From: Saccharum officinarum
Lineage: Eukaryota > Streptophyta > Magnoliopsida > Poales > Poaceae
Length of the DNA: 64,000 nt
Reading direction: 5' to 3'
NCBI GenBank assembly: GCA_020631735.1
Contig: CM036160.1
Coordinates: forward strand, 117,038,680-117,102,679
Position 1 is the first letter of the stretch; each line of letters opens with the position of its first letter. The notes beneath the pieces were generated by a model. It was not told the origin of the DNA. It was given only the letters and a program-made list of their open reading frames with translations, and made no database searches. The position numbers and the translations under genes were made by a program. Shown piece after piece: positions 44,865-57,370 of the stretch.

Positions 44865-46263
44865 GTACTTGCTGCAAGATCTCCACAGCTTTTAAACTTC
44901 TATGTGGATCTTGTTAGCTTAGATGCTGCATCAAAGGTTTGGTTTTCCCCTTGATATACTGTGTAAAATGTAACAGGTCTTTTCAATGTGTACTTTCTTC
45001 TAACTGTTTATGTTGAACAGATACAACTAAAAATGTTGGCTGAGGAAATGCAAGCAGTTAGTAAAGGGCTGGAAAAGGTTCAGCTTGAGTATGATGCTTC
45101 AGAAAGGGATGGTCCAGTATCCGAAATTTTTCGTGAGGTCAGGACACAATAATCTCGATTTTCAATTCCTAGTTTTGTTGCAGCATTGATATTTGTTCAA
45201 AGTCCTAGTAAGTTTTAGTGAAAAACACAACATGGCATTTGCGCAAATGAAAGCCTTTTTTCTTGAAAATTATGTCCTTTTTGACCTAGTTGTTTTAAGA
45301 ATTCCCTCTGCTGCATGGACTGCTCAGAGCCTCAGATAGGCTTTCACTAATTTTAACTGGGCAAGCCAACAAGTTGAAGACACAACAAACAAGCTAAAAT
45401 ACATTCTCATCCATGTGACTAGTCCATGCAGATAACCTTTTTTTTTTTTGTGCTTGTTCCAAAGAAAGGTATACGCAGTTTAATCTATCTTAGATGCTGA
45501 AACTGACATTATAAAGTCGCATTGTGTTCCTAGGAAACTGTAGGATAATTGAGTGTTTCAGTATCTTAATTGCTTCTAAACTGACATTATCTGCATTGTG
45601 CAGAAACTGAAAGAGTTCACCGACAATGCTGGAGTTGATGTGCAGTCGTTATCTTCATTGTTTTCTGAAGTGGTATGCTTTCTCTCTCTTTTTTTCAGGC
45701 TCATAGTACACATGCAATGTGCCATTCATTTCTCGTTGGTTGAATTTTAAACTTGGTTTCAGGGTAAAAAGGCTGACGCGCTGATTAAGTATTTTGGTGA
45801 GGATCCTGTTCGTTGCCCCTTTGAACAAGGTAAGCAGATGTGTTTCATTTGAACAAGCTCAATCTAAATTATTATCTGTAGGATTTAGCTGGTTCAAGTA
45901 AATATTTGATCGCTGCATGTCCTTACCCTGTGGTTACTATTTTTCTGCAGTAATCTCTACCCTCTTAACATTTGTAACAACATTTCGAAAAGCACATGAG
46001 GAGAACCTGAAGCAAGCTGAGCTTGAGAAGAAAAAAGCTGAAAAAGAGGCAGAAGCAGAGAAGTCCAAAAACGCACAGTTAACTAGCAAAAATGTATTGT
46101 CTTTCATATATTTTTTCAGTTTTGGTAAACTTCGTATGCTCATATATTTATGGTTTTAAAATACTGTCCGCAGGACTCTAAACCATCAAATCCAAGCCGG
46201 CAAGCTAAACAAACCTTAGAGAGGACAAGGTCTGCAAGCAGAAGAGGAAGAGACGTTGGGTGA
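44865..46263 (+). CDS. formin, C-terminal part of FH2 domain (partial)
   Basis: Actin-nucleating formin. Exons 44865-44936, 45021-45137, 45604-45672, 45763-45829, 45951-46093, 46174-46263 give the last 185 residues. Recognisable FH2 text: SPQLLNFYVDLVSLDAASK, LAEEMQAVSKGLEKV, KKADALIKYFGEDPVRCPFEQ, FVTTFRKAHEENLKQAE. A charged coiled-coil (EKKKAEKEAEAEKSKNAQL) and a basic tail RTRSASRRGRDVG follow. The first exon opens at an acceptor CAG with no start codon. The FH1 and most of FH2 should lie upstream, but 39.4-44.8 kb holds only transposons plus the gap. They may lie inside the gap, far upstream, or be lost. Confidence 0.9.
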
Positions 46264-47650
46264 TATCCCGAATGGCCAGCTATTGTGCAGTGCTTGTGAT
46301 CTGCTCGCGAGGCAAATGGACGACCGTTAGATCCATTTCTGGGCATGGGAAGTTTCATGGATGGACGCTGGCATCCATCGGGTGCAGCGTGATCGCATCA
46401 AAGAAACTTTACAGGACACCCTCTGCGGTATTTTGTGCTGACATCTCTTCTCGTCACCAATACATCGAAATCGCTTTCTCCGAATTACTAACTAATTTCT
46501 TATTAATAACAGGTCTCACTGGAGAATGCCGACTTCTTTTTTTATCCATGTCGGCCCCAGGGTCCAGTGCTAACTTCTGACTGCTGTAAAGAGTTGCTAA
46601 CGCTGACGCTAACTCCATTCTTTCTTTTGTTTTTTCATGGTACTTTTCCATTCTTTCTAACAACGGTGGCCAAGTACAGCCATGGCTTCGAAAAAGTACA
46701 GCCTGGTCCTTAGGTGGAAATTTGTAAAGATTAGGCATTAGGGTAAAAGGGTATGGAGATAATTAGGGGGCAAAGAGTATCAGGAGTAAATATGACATGT
46801 AAACTCAGCCCTTACTTCAGCTGTAAGTTTTGTAGTGAGTGTATCGTCACTTTCTATAATCATGATGCAGTGAATGCGTCTTCTTTACGATCCGTTGTCA
46901 GATAGCCTTCGGCTACGTGTCGCCTGTGTACGTGTGACATGTGCTGTCAATTTTTTTTAGCTTCAACCTTGATAAAATTAGACATTATTACAGGATGAGA
47001 TTTTTGTGCGAGAAACTGCATTATAAACTGCATCCCTTTAGTAAAAGCACTATGCGTTGTACATATGCAACTAATCTGAAGGCTATCTGTGATGACTATC
47101 TGAAGGTTTTTGAGAACTTAAAAAATAGCTTGCACACACAACCGAAGATTCAAGACTATTCGTTTTCTAACGATTACCGAAACACCTTAAGAAATTGTGA
47201 ACCATGTTATACGAATTTAGTATTGTTGAATTCATGTTTAAAAGTACTTTCATATTTCATGGGATGTTTATTTTATAGTTAGAGCTAGTTTGGTGGAGCT
47301 CTCCTCTTAAGAGGGCCCTAGCTCCAACTTCTCTTGTGGAGCAGCTTTGTTTTAGTGGTGCTAAAGCCGATTTGGGAAACGTTTTGCAAAAATGGTTCTA
47401 GTGGTAGAAGTTTATGATGAGCCAGGAGAGACCATATTTTCTTGCTCTGGCTTCTTTGTAAAAAATAAAATAAAAACAAACAAACAAAAACAATTGGCTT
47501 ATTTGTAAGAAAACAACTCAACTGCTCCGAACTCTTTTTAAGAACCGTTTCTAATGTCCGTTTGGCAGGTCTCTTTGCAATTTTGCAAGCAGGCACAAGA
47601 AGTTGCAATCGTGCCAAAGGGGATCTTATATATAATAAACAAAAATAATA
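46264..47650. other. formin 3' flank, intergenic
   Basis: The first few hundred bases are probably 3' UTR. 47281-47600 contains AGCTAGTTTGGTGGAGCTCT and, toward the right, GTCCGTTTGGCAGGTC, possibly an eroded TIR element. No gene. Confidence 0.4.
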
Positions 47651-47802
47651 TCCACTCTATCCCGCTTTAAATGTCGTCGTACCAGCTGCATGCAAGGTGC
47701 GGTGAACTTGGATAGCCTTGCGTCCGGATGCCTGCAACATGGTTTGAACTTGGACAAAAAAAAAAACACCGCTAGGAGACATTTAAAATGGGACAGGGGG
47801 AG
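47651..47802. mobile_element. Stowaway-like MITE, diverged
   Basis: CACTCTATCCCGCTTTAAATGTC and, reversed, CTCCCCCTGTCCCATTTTAA pair as imperfect TIRs, with TA on both sides. Confidence 0.65.
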
Positions 47803-48910
47803 TAAACAATATCACGTCTGAAGCTAGCCATGGACCCGTAAAATAGCGTGGGTAATTAGTTTTTCTGTTTTAGTTTTGATCTTTTTTGTTTGAAAATATT
47901 TTTTAAAGTTCATTTATTTGTTATTGGGTTGGAACTATGCGTCCTCTGTTTTTACTGTATCAATTGGCACGAGTTCCATATACATTAATTTCTTGGCTTA
48001 ATGTTATCTTTTGTCCCTTCCTTTTGTCCCACGCCTACTCCATGAGAGTGCAATTTTTGTCGTTGTGAAATCAAGTTAGCGTTTAGTTTTCTCTTGGTGA
48101 GGTAAATTCCTCAATAAAACCGTAGTTCAAGTTTTATTTATTTATAGGTTCCTCTTAGCTCTTATTTAAATTGTCGGTTATCTTGTTCCCTCCCCAGTGA
48201 ATCCGCAGTTGCCTCCTCCCTGACCCTGGCCCCTAAAGCATCATTGAATTCATCATCATGTTGCTCATGTCCGCAGTTTGCTAGAGGTATTGATGCCTTA
48301 AGATGCTGGTAGCTGGCCCGTGCAATTTTCTACTGAGGCCAAATCAAGATGTCCTTTAGTTTTTCTCTTTGTGAGCTCCATTCCTCGATAAAACTACTAA
48401 GTCTCTAACAAATTATTCCATTCCTTGGACCTTTTACACATTTAGATTATTCGATCATCTTTTACCTCATCTTTTAAATCCATAGTTGCCTTTTGTTACC
48501 CTAAACTATCATCAAATTTATCATAACCCTACATATGTCTGTTGGACGTACTTCTACCTCAACCAACTACCAACCAACTCCGTCATTGTACCAACATTCA
48601 TTGGCACCCCAAGCCCTTTTCAAACAAATTACGGAACCAACAATGGGTTAATCATCTCAAGCATGCTAGCCATGTCACGCTATCCCGATATCGATCATGT
48701 TGTGGTTTTTTGCTTGTGATCATCTTCTTGCAAAGAAAGAGTGAAAGACTATATGTCTTACTTGTCAACCTCTCACACATGAGCATCGAGTATCGAAGGA
48801 CCTGTTGCATGTAATAATATATCAAAAGCTGATATGTTTTCTTTTTTTACTTTGTTGTAATGTCGGTTGTTGGAACATGTTTCTCCCCTAAGTTGCCATG
48901 AAAGCTATCA
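47803..48910. other. intergenic, nothing recognised
   Basis: AT-rich with stop codons in all frames. The longest open frames (about 90 codons) match nothing I know. Confidence 0.5.
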
Positions 48911-48925
48911 AATGTAAGTCACGAT

Positions 48926-49676
48926 TGATATTTTGGGCTATGCCCTAGCCGCCGCTGTCGCCGTCGCCGTCCACCACCGTTGGTCCCCCTCTCTTCCCCT
49001 CCGGCATCTCGCCGGGGACTGAAGGGAGTGAGGATCCATTGTTTTTAATAAGTTTTTCATAGTAGATCAAGTTATTATGGTTATTGTTTCTTCATGCCAA
49101 ATTTTGTTGGTATTAGAGTTTTATCTCCTCCTTCTTCTCCTCTCTGGCGACGGTGAAGGGGAAGGGTGAAATCGTCTTCTCCATGGCGGCTCCGTTGAAG
49201 ATGAGGGCGACAATTTTGGCGTCAGCATCTTCATCAACATGACGACATGGAGACTTTTATTTCCAGACGACGGCATCAAGGCGGAGATGATGTCGCCGCC
49301 ATGGAATAATTTTCTCCAGTCTCTTCTCCGTTTTGTTGTGTTTAAATCTGGCCACGATGAAGGACTAGAGAGAATAATTTTCAGATAAGTCTTCCTCACT
49401 CTTTGGTGGCAGAAACAAGAAGAAGAAAGACACCAGAAAGAAGAAGTTCCTCAAGTCCGCCTACAGGAATGTTGGCCGTCGTTCGTTGGGTATTTGTTCT
49501 CAGGCCATTTGCCGAGTGTTTGCCTGTGCGGTCATCCATACTGTAAAGCATCTAACATGTTATGTTTTGAGTTGTGCTATTCATAGCGTGAGTACTATTT
49601 TGTAATCCAGAGTGCTCGTGACGTGTTGATATACCCAGCTATCATATAATATAATTCTTCTTTTATCCGAAAAAAA
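48926..49676 (+). mobile_element. internally deleted LINE-like retroposon
   Basis: 751 bp ending in A8, flanked by AATGTAAGTCACGAT (48911-48925 and 49677-49691). The 5' part (GGGCTATGCCCTAGCCGCCG...) resembles the GC-rich 5' UTR of grass L1-type LINEs. The 3' part resembles a LINE 3' end. No RT or endonuclease lies between, so this is probably a non-autonomous derivative moved in trans. Confidence 0.75.
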
Positions 49677-49691
49677 AATGTAAGTCACGAT

Positions 49692-50705
49692 CGTTGAAGT
49701 CAACACATATTTGTCTGTTTCCCCCTTCATTGACGTCGTGAGTTATGCTAAGACTCTCCAACCAAAAATACAAGGGTCGAAAGACCAAGTCATCAAGCTT
49801 AGGTCTACGGTGAGATAGGTCGTGAGAAGAAGAGACGTGTGGATGCGAAGTGGTTCAATATTTTTTTAAATTGCCAAGGTATTGTTGTCCAAGTTAAATA
49901 CCTCCGGTGCATTCGAGTAATACCTCCCATAGTTGTAACATTGATTGAATTCTGCAATTTTCTTTTACCTGTTCTACCGGTCTTTTTATTTAATTTTTAC
50001 TATATCTTTTTATAGTAACTGTTATACTAGAATCAACCGGCAGTCTTCGCCCCATGAGAGGAAAAAAAGAGCATTTTCATGTAAAAAAAGAGCATTTTCT
50101 AACTTCATTTATAGTAGTAATGTCTAATATGTATGGAAATCAAACCAATACTTTTTAAGTTCAATCTTAAATTTAGAATTAATTTGAAGAGAACGAATAA
50201 TTTTAAATGAAAGGATTACATAAATTGATACAATTACCTCAAAAATATTCTTCAAAACATAGTTTTTGCTTTTGATTGTATTTTTTCTAGTTGAACTCTG
50301 TCGACCTCAATGTCTTTTGCACTTTTCTTGAAGACGTGTTTGTTGAAATAGTTGATCAATTTCAAATTTATAGTGGTTAGTCTTATAAAGTTCTAGTAAA
50401 TCTAGATCGTTAGATCATCATAAAATTCAAGGGTGTGATATAATTTTTTCTTTAAATCTAGTCCATTATATCATCATAAAAGTCTAACGGCGATTTTTTC
50501 TTTCTTTCTTTATTAATCTTGTACTATGTTTCTAGTAAATCTCTACCATTAGATCATCATAAATCTAATGGAACATATGTTTTAATTAATCTCGTAACTT
50601 TTAGGTTCTCTTGACGAATATATGTAAATCTAGATCATTAGATCATCCTAAAACCATATAATTATAAATATGATGGATAGACAGATATTAACGGTCATGA
50701 CATAA
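49692..50705. other. intergenic, no gene
   Basis: AT-rich. Repeated TCTAGATCRTTAGATCATCA-like phrases (50402, 50458, 50550, 50630) recur every 50-100 bp but do not form a clean array. Confidence 0.45.
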
Positions 50706-51052
50706 GAGCATCTCTAAGAGTTCTTCATATTATGTTCTCTAAAATATGGTGTTTGCCAACTCCTAAATTAGTATGGAGAGAAAAAAAGAAGTCATCTCCA
50801 AGAGTTTCCTATATTTTTATCCTAAAAGTTTTTTTTGCACTTTTTCCTACGACCCGGTCTCATGTTTTGTATCAGGAACCATGAATTTGTTTCTGTACGC
50901 GTTTAAGCCCTTCCACCAGATCTTTTTCTTTTGCGCTTTTCTCACCTAGAACCTGTCTTTCTTCCTTTTTACTAGACGGGCCGGATGTTTTTTTTTATTT
51001 TGCCAAAAAATTAAGAATGAAAAAGCCGCATGATAAACTATTAGAGATGCTC
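50706..51052. mobile_element. Tourist-like MITE
   Basis: 347 bp with ends GAGCATCTCTAAGAG / CTATTAGAGATGCTC, flanked by TAA (50703-50705, 51053-51055). Confidence 0.8.
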
Positions 51053-51202
51053 TAACGTTGGAGAGCACCTAATGCCAAACTGCAAGTTGCCGAGGGAGTA
51101 CATGTACATATTTTCTTCCGCATATTTGGTTTTCCTTGCTCGAGTGGATCTGCTAACATTTGGCCTGCAATCTACACTACCTAGCAGCAAGAGATTTTGC
51201 AG

Positions 51203-52425
51203 CGGCGTGGCTAGGGCTGGACCTCCGGACGGACGCGCGCATCCGGACACTCGCGCAGCTCGCCTAGTCCGCCATAGCCTCACCCTTGTTCGGATTCTCC
51301 CTGCCCCACGCGTGCACCCGCCTATGTTTCTGTCCCGCCGGTCATTCCGACCTGCTCCTCTCTCTCTCCGCGCGGGCGGCACCCGAGAGCCGGGACCCGA
51401 CGTGCCTCCGACCGGAGCACCCGTCCGCCTGCCCCCGCACCCCCGTCTGCAACCCCCCCCCTAGCGCGCCGTGCGCACTGTCCTCCTGCCCCCCGGCTCG
51501 GCCTAGGCCGAACAACATTAAACGCTTGCAACATAATTTTTTTTAATGCAACATATGTTTGAAAACAGATGAAACACTTGAAATATGCACTTGCAACACG
51601 TGTGTGGAATACATAAAACATAAAAAAATAACATACTTGCAACATGAAACCACTTACTAAAACATCAGACTGAATAGCTACAACATCTTGGAACATACTG
51701 TTGCAATATATGTGTGAAATATCCAACATTTAAATCGAAAACGATTCCATCGTACGTCTGAAAACAGATAAAATATTTTGAACAAACGCTTACAACATGC
51801 ATCCAAAACACTTGCAGCATATTCAATATGTGCAACATCCTACGATCTATTTTTGCAACATCAAAATGGAACAATTGCGATATACATTTGAAGCGTCTGA
51901 AACAATTGGAAATATACGTATGCAATATAGGGGAGGTGAAGGACGGGGCCAGTCGATTGCAGACGCCGAGCTCGAAGCCGGCAGCGAGCGGCGGCGCGCG
52001 AGAACCACCGCCACCGGCAGCGGGCTTGGGTCGGCCGGGCGGGTGCACTAGCACCAGTGGCGCGCACGCACCACCGCCACCCGCGCCGGTCTTGGCTTGG
52101 CCGAGCGGGCGGCGCGCGTGACAGGCGAAGCGAGCACCACCAGCACCAGCGCGCGACGATAGGGGGCGAGAAGCGCTCGTGACGGGGGCAAGCGAGCGGC
52201 GCCGAATGGAGCTCGCGGCAGCAGCGAGGCAGAGCAAAATTCATGTTCGGGACAGGATGGGCGAAGTGGCAGCCACAAGGCGATGTGGAGAGGAGAGAGC
52301 GCAAGGGATAAGAAGTTTTTTTTCTTTTTTTTAGACGGTTGAAGGTGAGAGCGAGTGGATGAGCGGTCATTGGATGCGTTGCGGCCCACCATCAGCACCA
52401 TCTACATCATGTACACTGCATTATT
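51203..52425. mobile_element. non-TIR MULE, copy 2
   Basis: Flanked by GATTTTGCAG at 51193-51202 and 52426-52435. Same architecture as 41861-43628: GC-rich left arm starting CGGCGTGGCTAGGG, AACAT array, GC-rich right arm with GAGCGAGTGGATGAGCGGTC. Frames of up to 190 codons inside arise from GC-rich composition and are not recognisable proteins. Confidence 0.82.
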
Positions 52426-52435
52426 GATTTTGCAG

Positions 52436-54174
52436 GCGAAAGGGCTGCCTGGTGTGCTGCCGGGTCGGGCTACAACAATGCTAAGATCGCCAAGCGGTAC
52501 ACAGTTCCCGCTAGTTCCAGCCTTTGAGCTCAGAGCTGCTAGAGCAAAACTAGCATTGGTCGGCGTCGGGCGTGACCTCGCCGCCGTGCGGAGGACCACG
52601 TGGGCATGTGCGGCAACTGGCAAGCCATGAGCCAAACGCCCAAACCTTAATCTATCACCCGGTGTATGTATGGAAGGGGCATCGCATCCGCATGATCGAG
52701 GCGGCGGCGACCGGCGAGAGAAGGGTCAGGGGAGGTCGCCGTTAAATTGCACTTGCACCGGACGGTGCTTGTTCCGAACTTCCGATCCGTTTCCACTTTC
52801 CTCCACCTTCGGTCGGCGACGTGCACTGTGATTCCAAAATCCAAACCATTCTGGCGCTCGCGCCGTCGCCACGGCCCAAGACGACCCCTCCGCCGCTCCC
52901 CCACCTCTCAACCCTCCAAAAACCTATCAAAATCGCGTTATCAGACAAAAAGACCCTGGGCCCTGGGCAGAGACCAAGAAATATGACGTGACCTCGTGGC
53001 TCCAAAATAAAAGGTGCCGCGCGCGCTGCGTCAGAAGGTCTGTACGTTGTCCGTGTCCATGGCCCGAGCTATGGTGTGCAGCACGGCTAACACTGACGGG
53101 TCAAGGGAGGACAACGGCAGTAGGTGAGGCGAGCCCTAGCCCAAGGGCCGCCAAGGCCTGAAGGCCACCACTCCACTCCACTGTGCTGTCCCATGCGTTG
53201 CGCCGAAACCAAGGTCTGAAATCCGAATCACATGCTGGCTAACTCCAGCGACATCCTGTTGATTCTTTTCTTTTTGGGAAGGAGATCTTGTTGATTCTTG
53301 AGGTGCCGCTCTTATCGATTACGGGTACTCCTATCATCCAAACTCCAAACTCCAAAGTGATTAAACTAGGACTGGTAGACTAGCCCTAGCTAAGAACTTG
53401 CTCGCCATAACAAGTCAGAACCCATCTTTTTTAAACTGGATTTGAGACTTTGACAGCACACCCATCATCAGTCTCTCGACTCAAAGTCACAAGGGCATCT
53501 TGCCGAATGCCAACAACACCTACAGGACATGGCGGAGATGCCAGGCAGCAGTAGAGAACACGGGCGTCAGGTTACAAGTGCATGTGCCCGCGGTACATGG
53601 AAATGCATGGTACCCGTCTGATTGGTTCATTGAAAAGCCCAGTGATACTGTGAGCCAGCATGGTACAAAGTACAAACAAGTCAAGTACTATTCTGCATGT
53701 TCCAATATAATGGAGCAGTACCTTCTTGGGTTACAAGTTTTTGCTTCAGATTACTTAATTTCTCCGTCCCTCCCCAGATGATTGGAAAGGGTAGGGTGAT
53801 GTATTATTGGAGCAGTACTGAATAAAACATGATTCTTACCATGCCTATATAGAGTTGGTTACTGAGGATCCAGAAAAGCATGCAACTAGCCAACTACGCA
53901 GAATCGTCGACACATGGAAATAGGATAAGCTTAGGGTGATTCCTTGCTTAAGTTAGGGGTCAACTGTTCCTGGCGACGGCATCATGAGAAACCTAAGCAG
54001 AGCTAGCACTGTCCAAAAGGGCAGGCAAAATGAGTGCGTGAAATGAGGCGATCCATATGCATGGTCACGCGTCACGGGCTCATTGCAGCTTTTCCAAAGT
54101 TGATTATTACTGTTATTCTTTTTTTTTGGCCTGTTTCCTTATGATGACTTTAGCTCATGATCATTTGAATCATG
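52436..54174. other. intergenic, no recognisable gene
   Basis: 52436-53200 is fairly GC-rich, and an open frame at 53500-53781 (starting MPNANNTYRTWRR) has no known motif. I cannot support a gene here. Confidence 0.4.
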
Positions 54175-54447
54175 GGCCTTGTTTAGATTCCAGAATTCAC
54201 CCCAAATTCCACTATGCAAAAAGAAGATTCTCCATCACATCAAAATATCGGCACATATATGGAGTACTAAATGTAGATGAAATCATAAACTAATTATACA
54301 GTTTTGTTGTACTTTACGAGACAAACATTTAAAGCCTAATTAATCAATTTTTGAATAACTTTTTACACTAAAAAACAAAATGCTACAGTACTCGGAGTGG
54401 CACTGTGCCGAATCGGCCACCCCCGAGTTGGTCATCTAAACAAGGCC
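54175..54447. mobile_element. Tourist-type MITE, cluster member 1
   Basis: 273 bp, GGCCTTGTTTAGATTCC ... CATCTAAACAAGGCC, with ATG on both sides. Confidence 0.85.
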
Positions 54448-54495
54448 ATGGGGTCTTGACTCTCTTGACGTTTTGCGTCCTTCTTTACGATACAA

Positions 54496-54737
54496 GGCCT
54501 CGTTTAGATGCTGAAAAAATTTCAGCCCGATGAATAGTACCACTTTCGTCTTATTTGACAAATATTGTCCAATCGTGGACCAACTAGGCTCAAAAGATTC
54601 ATCTCGTGATTTCCAACTAAACTGTGTAATTAGTTATTTTTTTTATCTACATTTAATACTCCATGCAAGCGGCTAAAAATTGATGTGATGGAGAGAGAGT
54701 GAAAAAACTTGGAATTTTGATGTCATCTAAACAAGGC
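54496..54737. mobile_element. Tourist-type MITE, cluster member 2
   Basis: 242 bp, GGCCTCGTTTAGATGC ... CATCTAAACAAGGCC, flanked by CAA on both sides. Interior in opposite sense to the copy at 24299. Confidence 0.85.
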
Positions 54738-55032
54738 CCAAGAAGGAAAAGACTGACATTGTGTGATGTGATCAGAAACTTCATGAACTTACAGTAGTCT
54801 GCACGAGTTTCGACGATTCGCCCATCTTCAATCTGCTTGAGTTTGTCGATAGTCCTTGAGAAAGCTTATCGAGAGGTTGTTGATGGCTTCAAGGAGAACA
54901 ACAACAGCAAAGGACAAACCTGGCACAACAACTCAGTACTAATCCACAATTGTTTTTTCTAACCCCCAAAAGGTAGTATAAGCTCAAGGCTAGTAGTTTT
55001 GTAGGAGTAGTAGTACAGCATTGTGATATTAA

Positions 55033-55274
55033 GTCCTTGTTTAGATTGAAGAAAAATTCAAACCGGTGAATAGTACCATTTTCGTCTTATTTGGCAAATA
55101 TTGTCCAATCATGGACCAACTAGGCTCAAAAGATTCATCTCGTGATTTCCAACTAAACTGTGTAATTAGTTATTTTTTTTACCTACATTTAATACTTCAT
55201 ACAAGCGGTTAAAAATTGATGCAATGGAGAGAGAGTGAAAAAACTTAGAACTTTGAGGGCAAACTAAACAAGCG
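55033..55274. mobile_element. Tourist-type MITE, cluster member 3
   Basis: 242 bp, GTCCTTGTTTAGATTG ... CAAACTAAACAAGCG, flanked by TAA. Interior closely matches member 2 (ATTGTCCAATCATGGACCAA). Confidence 0.82.
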
Positions 55275-55445
55275 TAAAATAATGTTGAGTTATTGACACT
55301 TGACAGACAGCATCGTGAACAAAGTGATGGTGTCAGCATAGTTTTGTAATCGAGGTCGCTAACTGTTGATCCCTGACAGACTGTTGTTGTGTACGGACGA
55401 CGTGACACTGTCATAGATGGATGCTGGATAGTTGGGAATTCTGAT

Positions 55446-55714
55446 GGCCTTGTTTAGTTCCTCAATTTGGGGATAGGCAAAATACTGTAGTGCACTGTAG
55501 TGTTTTTATTTTTATTTGGTAATAATTGTCCAAACATTGATTAATTAGACTTAAAATGTTCGTCTCGCAAAATACAACAAAACTATGCAATTAGTTTTTG
55601 ATTTCATCTACATTTACATTTAGTACTCTATGCATGTACCGACATTTTGATATGACGGAGAATCTTCTTTTTTACAGTAAAATTTGGCCCCAAAGTTGAG
55701 AAACTAAACAAGCA
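55446..55714. mobile_element. Tourist-type MITE, cluster member 4
   Basis: GGCCTTGTTTAGTTCC ... GAAACTAAACAAGC. Interior (AGACTTAAAATGTTCGTCTC) is the reverse of the subfamily at 39600. Confidence 0.78.
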
Positions 55715-55804
55715 CTTAGCAGGAAAGCAAGTACAGTACGCTTGGGCGCCGTCAGTGTAGTAACTGATGCACATGGAAGGGTGCTACTTTTGGTTCGTGT
55801 TTAA

Positions 55805-56634
55805 TTTGATGTTGATTAGATACCCAATGGGTATACCTATCCATATTCATATCCATCAGAACCAAGGCGGAACCAGCGATTTTATTAAGGGAGGCCGAAC
55901 AAATGTGATCGTATTTTTAGTATAATAAAATATACATAATTATATGTTTCAATAATTTTTCAAAAAAATCTACACTATTTCTAACCAAAATCATCATATT
56001 TTAATAAAAAATAAGTGAAATTAATATTTTTCGTGCTATAAATACAAATATTTATATAAATATTTAAATGAATCTACTGTGCTGGGGGCACGGCCCCTGC
56101 TAGCCCCCCTAGTTCTGCCTCTGACAACTTTTTTTGCATCCAAAAAACTCGTATCTATGTAGGAGGTATAATTTTGTGTCTATATACCCATGCCCATGTG
56201 GATAACGAATCTACCATAGGTTGTCCATGCTGAAAAAGAATATGTCACATGCATCAAACTATGGCCATATAAGCAAATTACAAATCTAAAATATGTAACA
56301 GAGTAACCAAGAAGTGATATATATGTAGTTCCTTTTTATGTGGCACTAGTTTGGCCTGGTTTGACCATGTTTTGGAGTACTTTTTTAGTTGAGGGACGGC
56401 TAAATTACGGATGCATATCGGGTATATACTTACCCATTGTTTTATGGACACAGATAGCCTAGAACCATACCTATGCTCACAAATCCAATGGATAAGGATT
56501 TTTGTTCATTAATCTATTCATTGGTAAGAAAATTAGCCCACAACCAATGTGCCCTAGTAAGGTAAAAATTCATTGTTGGGTCAAAAGGTAAAAATTCATT
56601 GTGTTTCGGGTCGTAGATACCTATTGTCATCCCT
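55805..56634. mobile_element. hAT-like relic
   Basis: Left AGATACCCAATGGGTATACC and right GTAGATACCTATTGTCATCC resemble the CCCGnnGGGTA / GTTGCCATC ends of the element at 17374. No clear TSD. It contains the smaller relic at 55862-56125. Confidence 0.5.
55862..56125. mobile_element. nested hAT relic, GGCGGAAC type
   Basis: CCAAGGCGGAACCAG on the left and, reversed, CAGAGGCAGAACTAG on the right recall the TIRs of the hAT in REV3 intron 2. TSD not readable. Confidence 0.5.
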
Positions 56635-57370
56635 ACTTGTATTGTATTGTAGCAACTTTGATCATTCGTTTTTCTCTCAAAATATTTCATATTTCAAAAA
56701 ACTATATGTTATAAAAGGTTAGAGTATATCTATTAAACCTTTCTAGAAAAAACACTCGGAAAAATGCAATCGCAAAAGTTTGATGTCAAGTAAACGAAGA
56801 TGGAGGGAAATAATTAAACTATATTTTTTAAAAGAAAACTAGATTTCTCTTGAAAAATAGTTTCAAAGTAACGGGTGGTCAAATGGCATTTTAATTATTG
56901 TGTGGTTACGTTGAATGCCACTTCTTTATGACTAAAGGAAGTAATATAAATTTTATAAATTCGTTTCTGCATTGGAAGATTTTTTTTCCGCTGAGAAGAT
57001 TTGCTTCACATCTATAGCATTAATTGTTAGAGCTATGGCTGGAGTATTTATGCGCCAGCCAATTTTACTAACCGTTTCAGATGTAAGCAGATTAAGCACC
57101 ATATCACATCAGATTTTCCCCCCTGTCAGCAAGTGATTGATGTAGCACATTAGTTTCTGGCTCACAGTAGAAAACACTGTACAAAATACAATCTCACAGT
57201 TCAGTTCTGGTTTTGGGATCACCGTCAAAATTAACACATGAAAAAAATTTACTGTGCTCTGTTAGAACTTAGAAACGTCCCTATCATGAAAAGTCCAGAG
57301 CTACGAGTACAAAAGTAAAGGAAAAGAGCAGTCTATCCGAGAGGAGGACCATGGATGACAAGGGGGTTAA
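56635..57370. other. intergenic, no gene
   Basis: AT-rich. Nothing recognised. Confidence 0.5.

Noticed and set aside
51665..52401. Overlapping minus-strand open frames up to 190 codons
   Set aside because: They lie wholly inside MULE copy 2 and arise from GC-rich repeats.
53500..53781. Open frame MPNANNTYRTWRR... as a gene
   Set aside because: No motif, no splice partners and no context.
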